Shown in pieces: positions 31,302-39,930 of a DNA stretch of 49,816 bases (within the stretch, counting starts at the first letter, position 1; each line of letters starts with the position of its first letter). Below the pieces are notes generated by a model. That model had not been told where the DNA came from. It saw nothing but the letters and a program-made list of their open reading frames with translations, and did no database searches. The DNA lies in assembly GCA_031426355.1 (NCBI GenBank), contig JANPLD010000087.1, positions 1 through 49,816 of the forward strand, in the 5' to 3' direction. The position numbers and the translations under genes were made by a program. This stretch comes from JANPLD01 sp031426355. GTDB lineage: Bacteria > Pseudomonadota > Alphaproteobacteria > Rickettsiales > UBA8987.

Positions 31302-31857
31302 AAATATCCTTAGGAAAACATTCAGGGAGAAAAGAAAGAATTTATCTGAGAAAGAGAAGAAGCTTTTTAGCCGCGAGATATGTAAGAATTTTTATTCAAA
31401 TATAATATTACCAAAAAGATCAGTAATTGCCGGATATCTGGCGAATGAAAATGAGGTGAATATTTCACTGCTTCTGGATATGTACCGGGAAGCAGGGCAT
31501 AGGATATGTTTGCCTGTTATTGAGGCAGAAAGAACACCGCTGATATTCAGAGAGTATAATAAGGCAACTAAGCTCGTGCCAAACCAAGCATATAATTTTA
31601 GTGAACCGGAAGGAACGGCTGAGTTGAAGCCATATTTGATTATAACGCCGCTGGTTGCTTTTGATTCTGCCTGTAACAGGTTAGGGCAGGGAGCTGGATT
31701 CTATGATAGAACGTTGGCGCAGTTCTATGATATTGAAGAGTTTCTGGCGGTGGGAGTTGCTTTCTCTATTCAGCAGGCAGCATATATTGAGCCTGATAAA
31801 TTTGATATACCGCTTGATGCAGTTGTTACTGAGAAGCGAGTGTTTGTGAAGGAGTAG
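31285..31857 (+). CDS. 5-formyltetrahydrofolate cyclo-ligase
   Basis: A protein of about 190 residues of the 5-FCL family, which recycles 5-formyl-THF to 5,10-methenyl-THF. It begins MSQENKNILRKTFREKRKNLS, has RSVIAGYLANENEVN and CLPVIEAERTPLIFR, and the ATP-binding block LGQGAGFYDRTLAQF near residue 140, then DIPLDAVVTEKRVF. The ATG at 31285 is chosen; a further ATG at 31264 would add seven residues. Both start inside thiE. The end overlaps the convergent rsmB-like gene by 32 bases. Confidence 0.9.
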   Translation: MSQENKNILRKTFREKRKNLSEKEKKLFSREICKNFYSNIILPKRSVIAGYLANENEVNISLLLDMYREAGHRICLPVIEAERTPLIFREYNKATKLVPNQAYNFSEPEGTAELKPYLIITPLVAFDSACNRLGQGAGFYDRTLAQFYDIEEFLAVGVAFSIQQAAYIEPDKFDIPLDAVVTEKRVFVKE

Positions 31858-33070
31858 TCGCCGATTGAGGTTGCCTTGTCTTCTTCATTACCGCGCAATA
31901 AAAACCATCAAAGCCTTTATCCTGTGGGAGGATCTTTTTCTCGGTCACAAGTTCAAATTCAGTATTGTTCTCAAGGAATTTCTCAATCTGGTCTTGATTT
32001 TCTGAAGGCAGGATAGAGCAGGTTGAATAGACGTATAAACCACCAACTTTTAGCATCACTTTATAGTTTTGCAGAATCTCTGACTGGATATTTTTTACGT
32101 TACCTATCTTTTCCAAAGATAATTTCCATTTAGCATCTGGGTTTCTTCTAAGGACGCCAAGCCCGCTACACGGAACATCAAGAAGTACGCGGTCTGCGCT
32201 GTCGGTAAGTTTTTTAATAACTTTCTGGTTCTCAATAACGCGATTATCCATATTTGAAGAGCCAGCCCTGCGTGCGCGGAGTTTTAACTGGTCCAGTTTT
32301 TTACCATCAACATCCAGACAAACAACTTTACCTTTGTTATTCATAAGAGCGGAGATTTGCAGAGCCTTACCGCCAGCGCCTGCGCATGCATCAATAACCC
32401 TGAGGCCAGGTTTAAGATCCATAAGTTTTGCAACTTGCTGGGAGGAGTAATCCTGCATCTCAAAGAAGCCATCCTGGAACGCTTTAGTGCGGAAGAGATT
32501 AGCTTTGCCTTTTATGACTATTGCTTCATCATCAAATATCTCACCAATAATATTTTCTTCAGCGAGTAATCTTATCAGTTCTTCTGGTGTAGTTTTAATG
32601 GTGTTGGTACGGATAACAACTTTGGCTTTTTTATTTAATTCTTCTGAGGTTTTATCCCAGATATCCTTGCCGAGTTCCCTTTCACAAAGTAAATCAAGCC
32701 AGTCTGGATATGAAAGGTTAATAGCGCGAACTTTGCAGAGCTCAGCTAATTTCGCGTTTATATTTTCCGGTGATATGGTTGGGTAATCAGCGAAGTTACT
32801 TTCTGAACCTTTGATAAAAAGATGAGTTAATATAAGTTTTATCCAGTCAGTTCGCGTAATAGGTTTCTGGCCGTTTATTTCATAAAGGATGCGGTAATTC
32901 CTGACGATATCGTAAACATTTTCTGCTATGAAGCCACGATCGTGAGAGCCCCATTTTTTGTTTTCCTTAAATTTTCTTTCTATAACTTTATCAGCGTAAA
33001 ATCCTGTTTCAAAAATATCTATCAGGCAATCGCAAACGGATTCTATTAAATTTCTGTGGAGTTTTTTCAT
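31826..33070 (-). CDS. RsmB/NOP-family RNA m5C methyltransferase
   Basis: A 414-residue methyltransferase. The N-terminal part has a NusB-like helical region (KKWGSHDRGFIAENVYDIVRN) that is divergent, then a PUA-like piece. The Rossmann domain holds the SAM motif DACAGAGGKALQ near residue 228, the PC motif LDVPCSGLGVLRRNPDAKW and the TC motif YSTCSILPSENQDQI with its catalytic cysteine. Likely target is 16S rRNA C967 (RsmB) or a related site. It overlaps nspC by 4 bases and is last in the polyamine gene run. Confidence 0.88.
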   Translation of the reverse strand: MKKLHRNLIESVCDCLIDIFETGFYADKVIERKFKENKKWGSHDRGFIAENVYDIVRNYRILYEINGQKPITRTDWIKLILTHLFIKGSESNFADYPTISPENINAKLAELCKVRAINLSYPDWLDLLCERELGKDIWDKTSEELNKKAKVVIRTNTIKTTPEELIRLLAEENIIGEIFDDEAIVIKGKANLFRTKAFQDGFFEMQDYSSQQVAKLMDLKPGLRVIDACAGAGGKALQISALMNNKGKVVCLDVDGKKLDQLKLRARRAGSSNMDNRVIENQKVIKKLTDSADRVLLDVPCSGLGVLRRNPDAKWKLSLEKIGNVKNIQSEILQNYKVMLKVGGLYVYSTCSILPSENQDQIEKFLENNTEFELVTEKKILPQDKGFDGFYCAVMKKTRQPQSATTPSQTLASQ

Positions 33071-34215
33071 GATAATCTCATTTTGAAATCTTCATAACCG
33101 AAAGATTTTACTACCTCGTAGCTGTTGTTTTTTGTTAATATTCCAATATCAGGAAGGGGAATACCGTTGAAAGTAGTGTTCTTGACCATTGTGTACTGCA
33201 TCATATCCTCGAATATGACTTTGTCTCCAATTTTAATCTCTTTATCGAAAGAATATTCGCCGATAATGTCTCCTGAAAGGCAAGTACGGCCGCCAAGCAG
33301 GTAAGTATGAGCCTTTTCATTGGCTTGGCCACTGCCGATCACGCGTGGGCGGTAAGGCATTTCCAGCACATCTGGCATGTGAGCAGTTGCGGAAGTATCA
33401 AGTATCAGGATGTTTTTCTCATTCCTGACGATATCAAGGACGGTTGAAACCAGCCAGCCAGCGTTATATACAATAGCGCCGCCCGGTTCAAATATCATAT
33501 CGATATTAGGGAAGGTTGATTTAAATTTTTTAATTCTTTCAATGAGTTTATTCAGGTCATAATTTTCATGGTTGATATAATGACCGCCGCCGAAATTTAT
33601 CCATTTTAAATTGCTGAAATATTTGCCGAATTTGGCTTCGATCTCATCGATCATTTTTACTGAATCTTCTGCGAGGTTCTCACATAGTATATGAAAATGA
33701 AGGCCTTTTAATTTACTAATGATATCATCGTTAAGGTTTGAGGGTTGTTCGCCCATGCGTGAACAAGGGGAGCAAGGATTATAAAGTTCGCTGTTCTTAA
33801 CAAGGCTAAGTAAAGGGTTTACTCGAATTCCTGGAGATATTTTGCCTTTACCTTTTTCTTTAATAATTGGCAGATATTTTTCAGCTTGGGAAACGGTGTT
33901 AAAAGATATATGACCTAGTAAAGGTATAAGTCTTTCAATTTCGTCTTCATCAAAAGCGGGGGAGTAGACGTGGACTTCTTTGCCGAACTCATCATGGCCA
34001 AGGCGAGCTTCATTATAGCCGCTGGCGGTAGTGCCATCAAAAAACTCTTTCATTATCGGGAAAGCAGAGAACATGGAAAAGGCTTTAAGTGCCAGAATAA
34101 CTTTGCAGCCAGATTCTTTTTTAAGCTTTCTTACGGTCTCAAGGTTTTTTAGAAGCTGCGCTTCATCTAGTATATAAGCGGGAGTTTTAACCTTTGATAA
34201 TACTGAAAGAACCAT
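33067..34215 (-). CDS. nspC: Carboxynorspermidine / carboxyspermidine decarboxylase
   Basis: A 382-residue PLP enzyme of the alanine racemase fold III group. The PLP lysine lies in LALKAFSMF (Lys44). Also visible are GIRVNPLLS, the HFHILCEN strand, WINFGGGHYIN, FEPGGAIVYNAGWLV and the C-terminal LGGRTCLSGDIIGEY with the active-site cysteine. It removes CO2 from carboxyspermidine (or carboxynorspermidine), the last step of the alternative spermidine pathway. The dehydrogenase for the preceding step is two genes upstream. Confidence 0.93.
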   Translation of the reverse strand: MVLSVLSKVKTPAYILDEAQLLKNLETVRKLKKESGCKVILALKAFSMFSAFPIMKEFFDGTTASGYNEARLGHDEFGKEVHVYSPAFDEDEIERLIPLLGHISFNTVSQAEKYLPIIKEKGKGKISPGIRVNPLLSLVKNSELYNPCSPCSRMGEQPSNLNDDIISKLKGLHFHILCENLAEDSVKMIDEIEAKFGKYFSNLKWINFGGGHYINHENYDLNKLIERIKKFKSTFPNIDMIFEPGGAIVYNAGWLVSTVLDIVRNEKNILILDTSATAHMPDVLEMPYRPRVIGSGQANEKAHTYLLGGRTCLSGDIIGEYSFDKEIKIGDKVIFEDMMQYTMVKNTTFNGIPLPDIGILTKNNSYEVVKSFGYEDFKMRLS

Positions 34216-34872
34216 TTAAAAACCCATTTCATTAAGAGCGAAAGCCACTCTGGTAGAAATTACAGTTTCATATGTTTTAAGTATCTGCTCAACTTCAAAT
34301 TTGTGGTAATTGAAGAATTCCCTGAAATCTATAGGGAGGTCAAATTCTGGAGTTTCTGAGTTCCTTTCAAAACCTGTGCTTGAAGAAATCTCATTGCCAG
34401 AGTTAACATCATAAGCATATATTTTGAATAGAAGGTAAGCTTGTTTCTGTTCTTCAGTGTATCTGGCCATTCCATAACCTTCCTTGATCACGAGAGGTTC
34501 TTTGAAATAGGCAGGAATAACGAGAATTGCAGTATCAAGGCCTTCAGCTTTTGCCTGCGCTAGTATCTGCTCTGTAGTTGGGTTTGCAGTTTTAACTTCG
34601 ATCTTTGAAACTTCTTTATTTTTTAGTTTCTGCTTAACCGTTTTATAAGCCTGTTTATTTAAGCTCCACCAGTCAGGCATTTTGATCTCTTTATGAACGT
34701 CATCATAAGAATGGGCGCCTTTCAGGTAGATATGGAAAACATTATCGAAACCGGAATAAACACCAACCTTTTTTACGTTTGAAAGATCATTTTGCGATAG
34801 TTTATTGCTTGGAGTTATACCGGCGCAAGCTGTGGCTATAAATGCAAGAGTAACTAATAAGAGCTTTTTCAT
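34216..34872 (-). CDS. Lipoprotein of unknown function inside the polyamine cluster
   Basis: A 218-residue lipoprotein with signal peptide MKKLLLVTLAFIATAC (lipobox ATAC, Cys16). The rest is mixed alpha/beta with GVYSGFDNVFHIYLKG, TTEQILAQAKAEGLDTAIL and a C-terminal helical end. No family is recognised. It lies directly between the carboxynorspermidine synthase (15 bases) and decarboxylase (0 bases), so it is co-transcribed with both. It might be involved in envelope handling of polyamines, which is only a guess from position. Confidence 0.8.
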   Translation of the reverse strand: MKKLLLVTLAFIATACAGITPSNKLSQNDLSNVKKVGVYSGFDNVFHIYLKGAHSYDDVHKEIKMPDWWSLNKQAYKTVKQKLKNKEVSKIEVKTANPTTEQILAQAKAEGLDTAILVIPAYFKEPLVIKEGYGMARYTEEQKQAYLLFKIYAYDVNSGNEISSSTGFERNSETPEFDLPIDFREFFNYHKFEVEQILKTYETVISTRVAFALNEMGF

Positions 34873-34887
34873 TTTTATATAATTTAA

Positions 34888-36096
34888 TTAAGCGGCTAAG
34901 GTTTCAACTTTATCAGTAACTGCGAGTTCTTCTACTTTCCAAGGAAGACCTTGTTTTGCAAGTTCAGCGAGGAAAACATCAGGGTCCAATTCTTCAACGT
35001 TCATAACGCCCGTGCCTTTCCATAGGCCTTTTGCAAGCATGATAGCGCCTGTTAGAGCCGGAACGCCAGTTGTGTAGGACACAGCCTGAGCCTTAACTTC
35101 CTTATTACACATTGCGTGGTCGCATACATTATAAATAATATATTTTTTAACTTCACCGTTCTTAGTACCCTGAATTACGCAGCCGATGGAGGTTTTGCCG
35201 CTGTAATTCTCAGCAAGTGAAGAAGGCTCCGGGAGTAAGGTTTTTAGGAATTCGATTGGAATGATATCAACTCCGTTATGTTTTACCGGGTCGATGCGTG
35301 TCATGCCGATATTCTGGAGAACATCAAGGTGTTTGATATAATTGTCAGAGAAGGTCATCCAGAAACGAATACGTTTCAGGTCTTTGAAATTCTTAACGAT
35401 AGATTCAAGTTCTTCGTGATATATCAGGTAAGATTTTTTAGGCCCAACATCAGGGTAGTCAATCATTTTGGAAACAGATAAGGCTTTGATATCAACCCAT
35501 TTACCGTTCTCCCAATATTTGCCATCTTGCGTAACTTCACGGATATTTATTTCAGGATTGAAATTTGTTGCGAAAGCTTTGCCGTGATCACCGGCGTTGC
35601 AATCGATAATGTCAATATAGTGAATTTCATCGAAAAGATTTTTCTGGGCATATGCGCAGAAAATATTGGTAACGCCTGGATCAAAACCGCAGCCGAGAAC
35701 TGCGAGCAGGTTTTTGTTCTTATATCTTTCCTGGTAAGCCCATTGCCAGCTATATTCGAACTTGGCTACATCTTTAGGTTCATAATTTGCAGTATCAAGG
35801 TAAGTAATGCCTGTTTCTAAGCATGCATCCATGATAGGTAAATCCTGATATGGGAGTGCCATGTTGATAAGGATATCAGGTTTAACTTTATTAATTAAGG
35901 CTACGACTTGTTTTGAATCATCAGCATCTACCTGAGAAATCTCTATTTCGCTGGCCGCTTCCTTCTTAACCTTTTCGCATTTGCTTATGGTTCTGCTTGA
36001 AAGATGTATTTTTTTAAAAACATCCCTGTTAAGTGCTGCTTTCTTAGCAACTACGCTGCCTGCTGCGCCTGCTCCGATGATCAAAAGTGTAGTCAA
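34888..36096 (-). CDS. Carboxynorspermidine synthase (saccharopine dehydrogenase family)
   Basis: A 402-residue NAD(P)-dependent dehydrogenase. The N-terminal Rossmann fold begins LLIIGAGAAGSVVAKKAAL. Further blocks are DILINMALPYQDLPIMDACL, TYLDTANYEP, LGCGFDPGVTNIFCAYA and the C-terminal YTTGVPALTGAIMLAKGLW. It joins putrescine (or diaminopropane) with aspartate semialdehyde to make carboxyspermidine. Saccharopine dehydrogenase proper is an alternative, but the neighbouring nspC and agmatinase make this call firm. It is divergent from the agmatinase gene, 103 bases apart. Confidence 0.9.
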   Translation of the reverse strand: MTTLLIIGAGAAGSVVAKKAALNRDVFKKIHLSSRTISKCEKVKKEAASEIEISQVDADDSKQVVALINKVKPDILINMALPYQDLPIMDACLETGITYLDTANYEPKDVAKFEYSWQWAYQERYKNKNLLAVLGCGFDPGVTNIFCAYAQKNLFDEIHYIDIIDCNAGDHGKAFATNFNPEINIREVTQDGKYWENGKWVDIKALSVSKMIDYPDVGPKKSYLIYHEELESIVKNFKDLKRIRFWMTFSDNYIKHLDVLQNIGMTRIDPVKHNGVDIIPIEFLKTLLPEPSSLAENYSGKTSIGCVIQGTKNGEVKKYIIYNVCDHAMCNKEVKAQAVSYTTGVPALTGAIMLAKGLWKGTGVMNVEELDPDVFLAELAKQGLPWKVEELAVTDKVETLAA

Positions 36097-36199
36097 TTTA
36101 TTACCTCAAACTATGGGTTGGTATAGGGTTTTACATATAAACTCTCATTGACTAAATGCAATAATGTTTTTAAGGGTTCTTTGAACATAAATTTAGCAT

Positions 36200-37114
36200 A
36201 TGAAACTGTCATACCTGCCATATAAAAATGCATTTACACATTTGCCTGAAGAGATAGTCGGCAAGCCGGAAAACGCCAATGTTGTTGTGATACCTTTCGG
36301 GCTGGAAAATTCTGTCAGTTACGGTGGCGGAACAAGCAAAGGGCCGCAGGCGATGATAGATGCATCCTCGGAGCTGGAATTTTTTGATGAAGACCTTTGG
36401 TGTGAGCCGATAAAAAGTTTTGGTATTGCGACGCTAAAAGCGCCAGAAATAAATAAAAATATTGAAAAAGCAGTTGAGCAGCTTGAAGAGATAGTTGAGG
36501 AAGTTCTGAAACAAAATAAATTTCCATTCACATTTGGTGGTGAGCATTCAATAACTGCGGGAACTATCAGGCCATTTGCAAGACGTTATAAAAATCTGGC
36601 AGTCCTGCATTTTGATGCGCATGCTGATCTACGTGATGGGTATCTGGGAGTTAAATATTCCCATGCGGCGGCACTTCGCAGGGTTATGGACCATGAAGAA
36701 ATTACGACTTTGATTTCATGTGGAATAAGAAATATTTCTGCGGAAGAAATCCCATATTATGAAGAGCAATCGAAAAAAGGCAGGATAACGATTCACTGGG
36801 GTAAGGATAGAACTAAGTGGGATTATGATAAGATCGTTGCGCCACTAAAAGGAAGAGATGTTTATCTGACATTCGACGTGGATGGTTTTGATGCAAGCAT
36901 AATGCCTGCGACAGGCACACCTGAGCCGGGAGGAGTAATGTGGGAAGATGCGATGAATATAATCAAACGTGCTGCTAAGATATGCAACATTGTTGGCGCA
37001 GATGTAAATGAACTGGCACCGATAAAAGGCTGGCACGCATCTGATTTTTTAGCTGCTAAACTTGCTTATAAAATAATGAGTTTTAAGTTCTGCAAGGATA
37101 AGATAAAAATTTAG
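36200..37114 (+). CDS. speB: Agmatinase / ureohydrolase
   Basis: A 304-residue ureohydrolase. The binuclear manganese site shows GGEHS near residue 115, DAHADLRD near 141 and the late DVDGFDASIMP with GTPEPGG. Agmatinase makes putrescine from agmatine, supplying the substrate of the adjacent carboxyspermidine route. Arginase and guanidinobutyrase share these motifs; the polyamine context favours agmatinase. It lies alone on the plus strand, divergent from the dehydrogenase and convergent with lon across 380 bases. Confidence 0.92.
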   Translation: MKLSYLPYKNAFTHLPEEIVGKPENANVVVIPFGLENSVSYGGGTSKGPQAMIDASSELEFFDEDLWCEPIKSFGIATLKAPEINKNIEKAVEQLEEIVEEVLKQNKFPFTFGGEHSITAGTIRPFARRYKNLAVLHFDAHADLRDGYLGVKYSHAAALRRVMDHEEITTLISCGIRNISAEEIPYYEEQSKKGRITIHWGKDRTKWDYDKIVAPLKGRDVYLTFDVDGFDASIMPATGTPEPGGVMWEDAMNIIKRAAKICNIVGADVNELAPIKGWHASDFLAAKLAYKIMSFKFCKDKIKI

Positions 37115-37145
37115 TTTTTATAAAACTTCGTTTATTATTTTATTT

Positions 37146-37159
37146 AAGAGCGCGCTCTT
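37146..37159. repeat. Perfect 14-bp palindrome AAGAGCGCGCTCTT
   Basis: A self-complementary 14-mer 32 bases after speB. It is followed by T-rich bases, so it might contribute to termination, or it could be a dimeric regulator site. Confidence 0.5.
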
Positions 37160-37197
37160 TGCTTACTTTAAATCGCGGATAAGCTACCAATAAAGCC

Positions 37198-37267
37198 CTG
37201 CAATATTTTTTGGTATTCAGCAAGACTGAGAATCACCGAAGAAAGATTCTTGCCTATCCTATTGCAG
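37198..37267. other. Nested inverted-repeat element, possible structured RNA
   Basis: CTGCAATA (37198-37205) pairs with TATTGCAG (37260-37267). Inside, AGAATC (37229-37234) pairs with GATTCT (37245-37250), extended by GCA (37220-37222) with TGC (37251-37253) past a bulge. The element could form one long interrupted hairpin on either strand. Known RNA families such as SRP RNA or 6S RNA are not recognised. Confidence 0.45.
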
Positions 37268-37494
37268 AAATTTATTTCTAGAATTTAATTATGAAATTAT
37301 TGATCAAATAATCTCATATGACTTATAAATTCAAGGCTAATAGCCAAATTCAGTCATTCTGAAAGCTTTCATGTTACTTAGCATAAGTATGAATAATGGT
37401 GACCGGAAGTGTAAATAAAATTAATTATCTCTAACTTACTCTCTAGCTACCTAAAGTTCTCTAGAGCATAGCGAAATACCTAAGATTAAATTAA

Positions 37495-39915
37495 TTAATG
37501 TTTAACAACATCATTAACTTCATTATCACTATCTTTTTTACTATCTCTGTCTGAGAGATGCATGTCAGTTTGAATCTCAGCGTAGGTTAAAGGTTTTAAC
37601 TTTTCAGTGAGGGCTTCTGCGAGAACCTGATCTACAGTTTGAACAGGGAATATCTCTATAGCATTTTTGATGTTATCAGGAATATCCTCTAGGTCTTTAA
37701 CGTTCTTTTCGGGTATCAGCACTTTTTTGATTCCACCTCTACCTGCTGCGAGTAATTTCTCTTTTAAGCCACCGATTGGCATTACGCGGCCGCGGAGAGA
37801 TATCTCGCCTGTCATGGCGACATCCCTGTTCACAGGAATGCCTGTTAATGCGGAAACAATAGTTGTACACATTGCGGCGCCTGCTGAGGGACCATCTTTA
37901 GGGGTGGCGCCTTCAGGGCAGTGGATGTGGATATCATTTTTGAGGAATTTGTCTTTCCTGATGCCGAATTCATAAGAGCGTGAGCGAACGTAACTCCATG
38001 CAGTTTTTGCAGATTCCTGCATTACTTCACCAAGTTTACCGGTGAGTGTTATGTTACCTTTACCGCCTGGAATAAGAACTGCTTCGATAGCGAGCAAGTC
38101 GCCGCCTACTTCATTATAAGCAAGGCCGTTCGTAATACCAACGAAGTTATCGCTTTCAACGCGGTTATGATCAAACCTGCGGACACCTGAGAATTTCTTC
38201 AGGTTGGCAGATGTGAGGTTGATTTTCTTGACCTGTTTTTTAACTATTTTTGCAGTTATTTTACGAAGTATCTTTGCAACTTCTCTCTCTAAGCTACGAA
38301 CTCCTGACTCGCGGGTGTAATAGCGTATTACATCGAGGAGGGCGGTATCCGAAATATGCCATTCGTTTTTACGAAGGCCATGCTTCTTAGCTTGTTTCGG
38401 TATTAAGTGGGTTTGAGCAATATTTACTTTTTCCTGTTCGGTATAACCTGATAACCTGATAATTTCCATACGATCAAGCAGTGGGCGTGGCATATCAAGA
38501 CTGTTGGCTGTAGTGATGAACATTACATCGGAAAGATCAAAATCGACCTCCATGTAATGGTCATTGAAATTAGTATTCTGTTCAGGATCTAGAACTTCAA
38601 GAAGAGCTGAAGCAGGGTCACCGCGGAAATCTTTGCCGAGTTTGTCTATCTCATCAAGCAGTATAAGGCAGTTGGAAGATTTTGCTTTTTTCAGGTTCTG
38701 GATAATCTTACCCGGCATAGAGCCAATATAAGTTCTTCTATGGCCGCGTATCTCAGATTCATCATGAACACCACCAAGTGATATCTTAATGAAATTACGA
38801 CCAGTTGCGTGGGCAATAGATTTTGCGAGTGAAGTTTTACCAACGCCCGGAGGGCCAACCAAGCAAATTATCTGGCCTTTCATTTCTTTTGAGCGCTGCT
38901 GAACAGCAAGATATTCTATTATCCTTTCTTTAACTTTTTCTAAACCATAATGATCTTCATCAAGAATTTTCTGAGCTTTTTTGATGTTGTTATTAAGGTT
39001 GGTTTTAACGCCCCATGGAAGGGAGGTCATCCAGTCAAGGTAGTTCCTGATAACACCTGCTTCGGCAGACATAGGGCTCATCAGTTTTAATTTTTTAAAC
39101 TCATTGATAGCTTTTTCTTCAGCTTCTTTTGAGAGTTTTGTTTCTTTTATTTTTTGTTCTAACTCTACTAGTTCATTTTTTTCGCCTTCATCGCCAAGTT
39201 CCTTGCGGATGGCTTTCATCTGTTCATTAAGGTAATATTCCTTATGGTTCTTTTCCATCTGGTTGCGAACGCGGGAACGGATGGTTTTTTCAGTGTTGAG
39301 AAGTTCTTTTTCACGCTCACAGAGTGTCAGGAGTTTTTCGAGGCGTTTGTTTACATTCCTTATCTCAAGGATTTCCTGTTTCTCGGATATTTTAAGTGCG
39401 AGATGCGTTGCGATAGTATCTGCAACTAGGGAAGGATCAGATATTTTCTGGATATTGCCGAAAAGATCATATGGGATCTTTTTATTAAGTTTTATGTAAG
39501 TATCAAAACTTGCAAGAACACTTCTTACCAGTGCTTCAGAATCCTGTACCGCGCCATATTCGTCAGTAACGTTGAAAACTTCTGCTTCAAAATATTCAGG
39601 ATTGTTAATGTAATAATTTATTTCACCACGTCTTACACCTTCTGCAAGAACCTTAACGGTGCCATCAGGAAGTTTGAGGAGTTGTAGTATGTTTACCAGA
39701 ACACCAAAACGGTGGATATCTTCAGGAGAGGGTTCATCTTTTACGGCTTCTTTCTGGGTGACAAGAAGGAGTTTTGTTTTTGTTTCAACTGCATATTCAA
39801 GTGCGTTGATAGATTTTTGCCTGCCAACAAAAAGCGGGACTATCATTCCCGGGAACACAACGATATCTCTTAGTGGCAGAACGGGATAAACGCCTGAAGA
39901 TGGTTTATTTTCCAT
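37495..39915 (-). CDS. lon: ATP-dependent protease Lon
   Basis: An 806-residue LonA. The N-terminal substrate-binding domain starts PVLPLRDIVVFPGMIVPLF, coiled-coil helices (about residues 190-290) follow, the AAA+ module has Walker A GPPGVGKTS near residue 353 and Walker B LILLDEIDKLG, and the protease domain has the catalytic Ser in KDGPSAGAAM and the Lys region IGGLKEKLLAA. It degrades damaged and regulatory proteins. It belongs to the tig-clpP-clpX-lon group, but an outer-membrane protein gene is inserted before it, 15 bases upstream. Confidence 0.97.
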   Translation of the reverse strand: MENKPSSGVYPVLPLRDIVVFPGMIVPLFVGRQKSINALEYAVETKTKLLLVTQKEAVKDEPSPEDIHRFGVLVNILQLLKLPDGTVKVLAEGVRRGEINYYINNPEYFEAEVFNVTDEYGAVQDSEALVRSVLASFDTYIKLNKKIPYDLFGNIQKISDPSLVADTIATHLALKISEKQEILEIRNVNKRLEKLLTLCEREKELLNTEKTIRSRVRNQMEKNHKEYYLNEQMKAIRKELGDEGEKNELVELEQKIKETKLSKEAEEKAINEFKKLKLMSPMSAEAGVIRNYLDWMTSLPWGVKTNLNNNIKKAQKILDEDHYGLEKVKERIIEYLAVQQRSKEMKGQIICLVGPPGVGKTSLAKSIAHATGRNFIKISLGGVHDESEIRGHRRTYIGSMPGKIIQNLKKAKSSNCLILLDEIDKLGKDFRGDPASALLEVLDPEQNTNFNDHYMEVDFDLSDVMFITTANSLDMPRPLLDRMEIIRLSGYTEQEKVNIAQTHLIPKQAKKHGLRKNEWHISDTALLDVIRYYTRESGVRSLEREVAKILRKITAKIVKKQVKKINLTSANLKKFSGVRRFDHNRVESDNFVGITNGLAYNEVGGDLLAIEAVLIPGGKGNITLTGKLGEVMQESAKTAWSYVRSRSYEFGIRKDKFLKNDIHIHCPEGATPKDGPSAGAAMCTTIVSALTGIPVNRDVAMTGEISLRGRVMPIGGLKEKLLAAGRGGIKKVLIPEKNVKDLEDIPDNIKNAIEIFPVQTVDQVLAEALTEKLKPLTYAEIQTDMHLSDRDSKKDSDNEVNDVVKH

Positions 39916-39930
39916 AAGTATAATTAACCT

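Larger units (their letters stand above)
37115..37494. other. 380-base gap between convergent speB and lon
   Basis: No coding frame is seen. It holds a weak hairpin right after the speB stop (AGTTTT/AAAACT, 37113-37127), a 14-bp perfect palindrome (37146-37159), a nested inverted-repeat structure (37198-37267) and the palindrome CTCTAGAG near 37460. The remainder is AT-rich with nothing recognised. Confidence 0.55.

Noticed and set aside
37115..37494. 6S RNA, SRP RNA or tmRNA in the speB-lon gap
   Set aside because: None of their hallmark sequences, such as the SRP domain IV loop or a tmRNA tRNA-like end, can be seen; only an unnamed inverted-repeat structure is supported.
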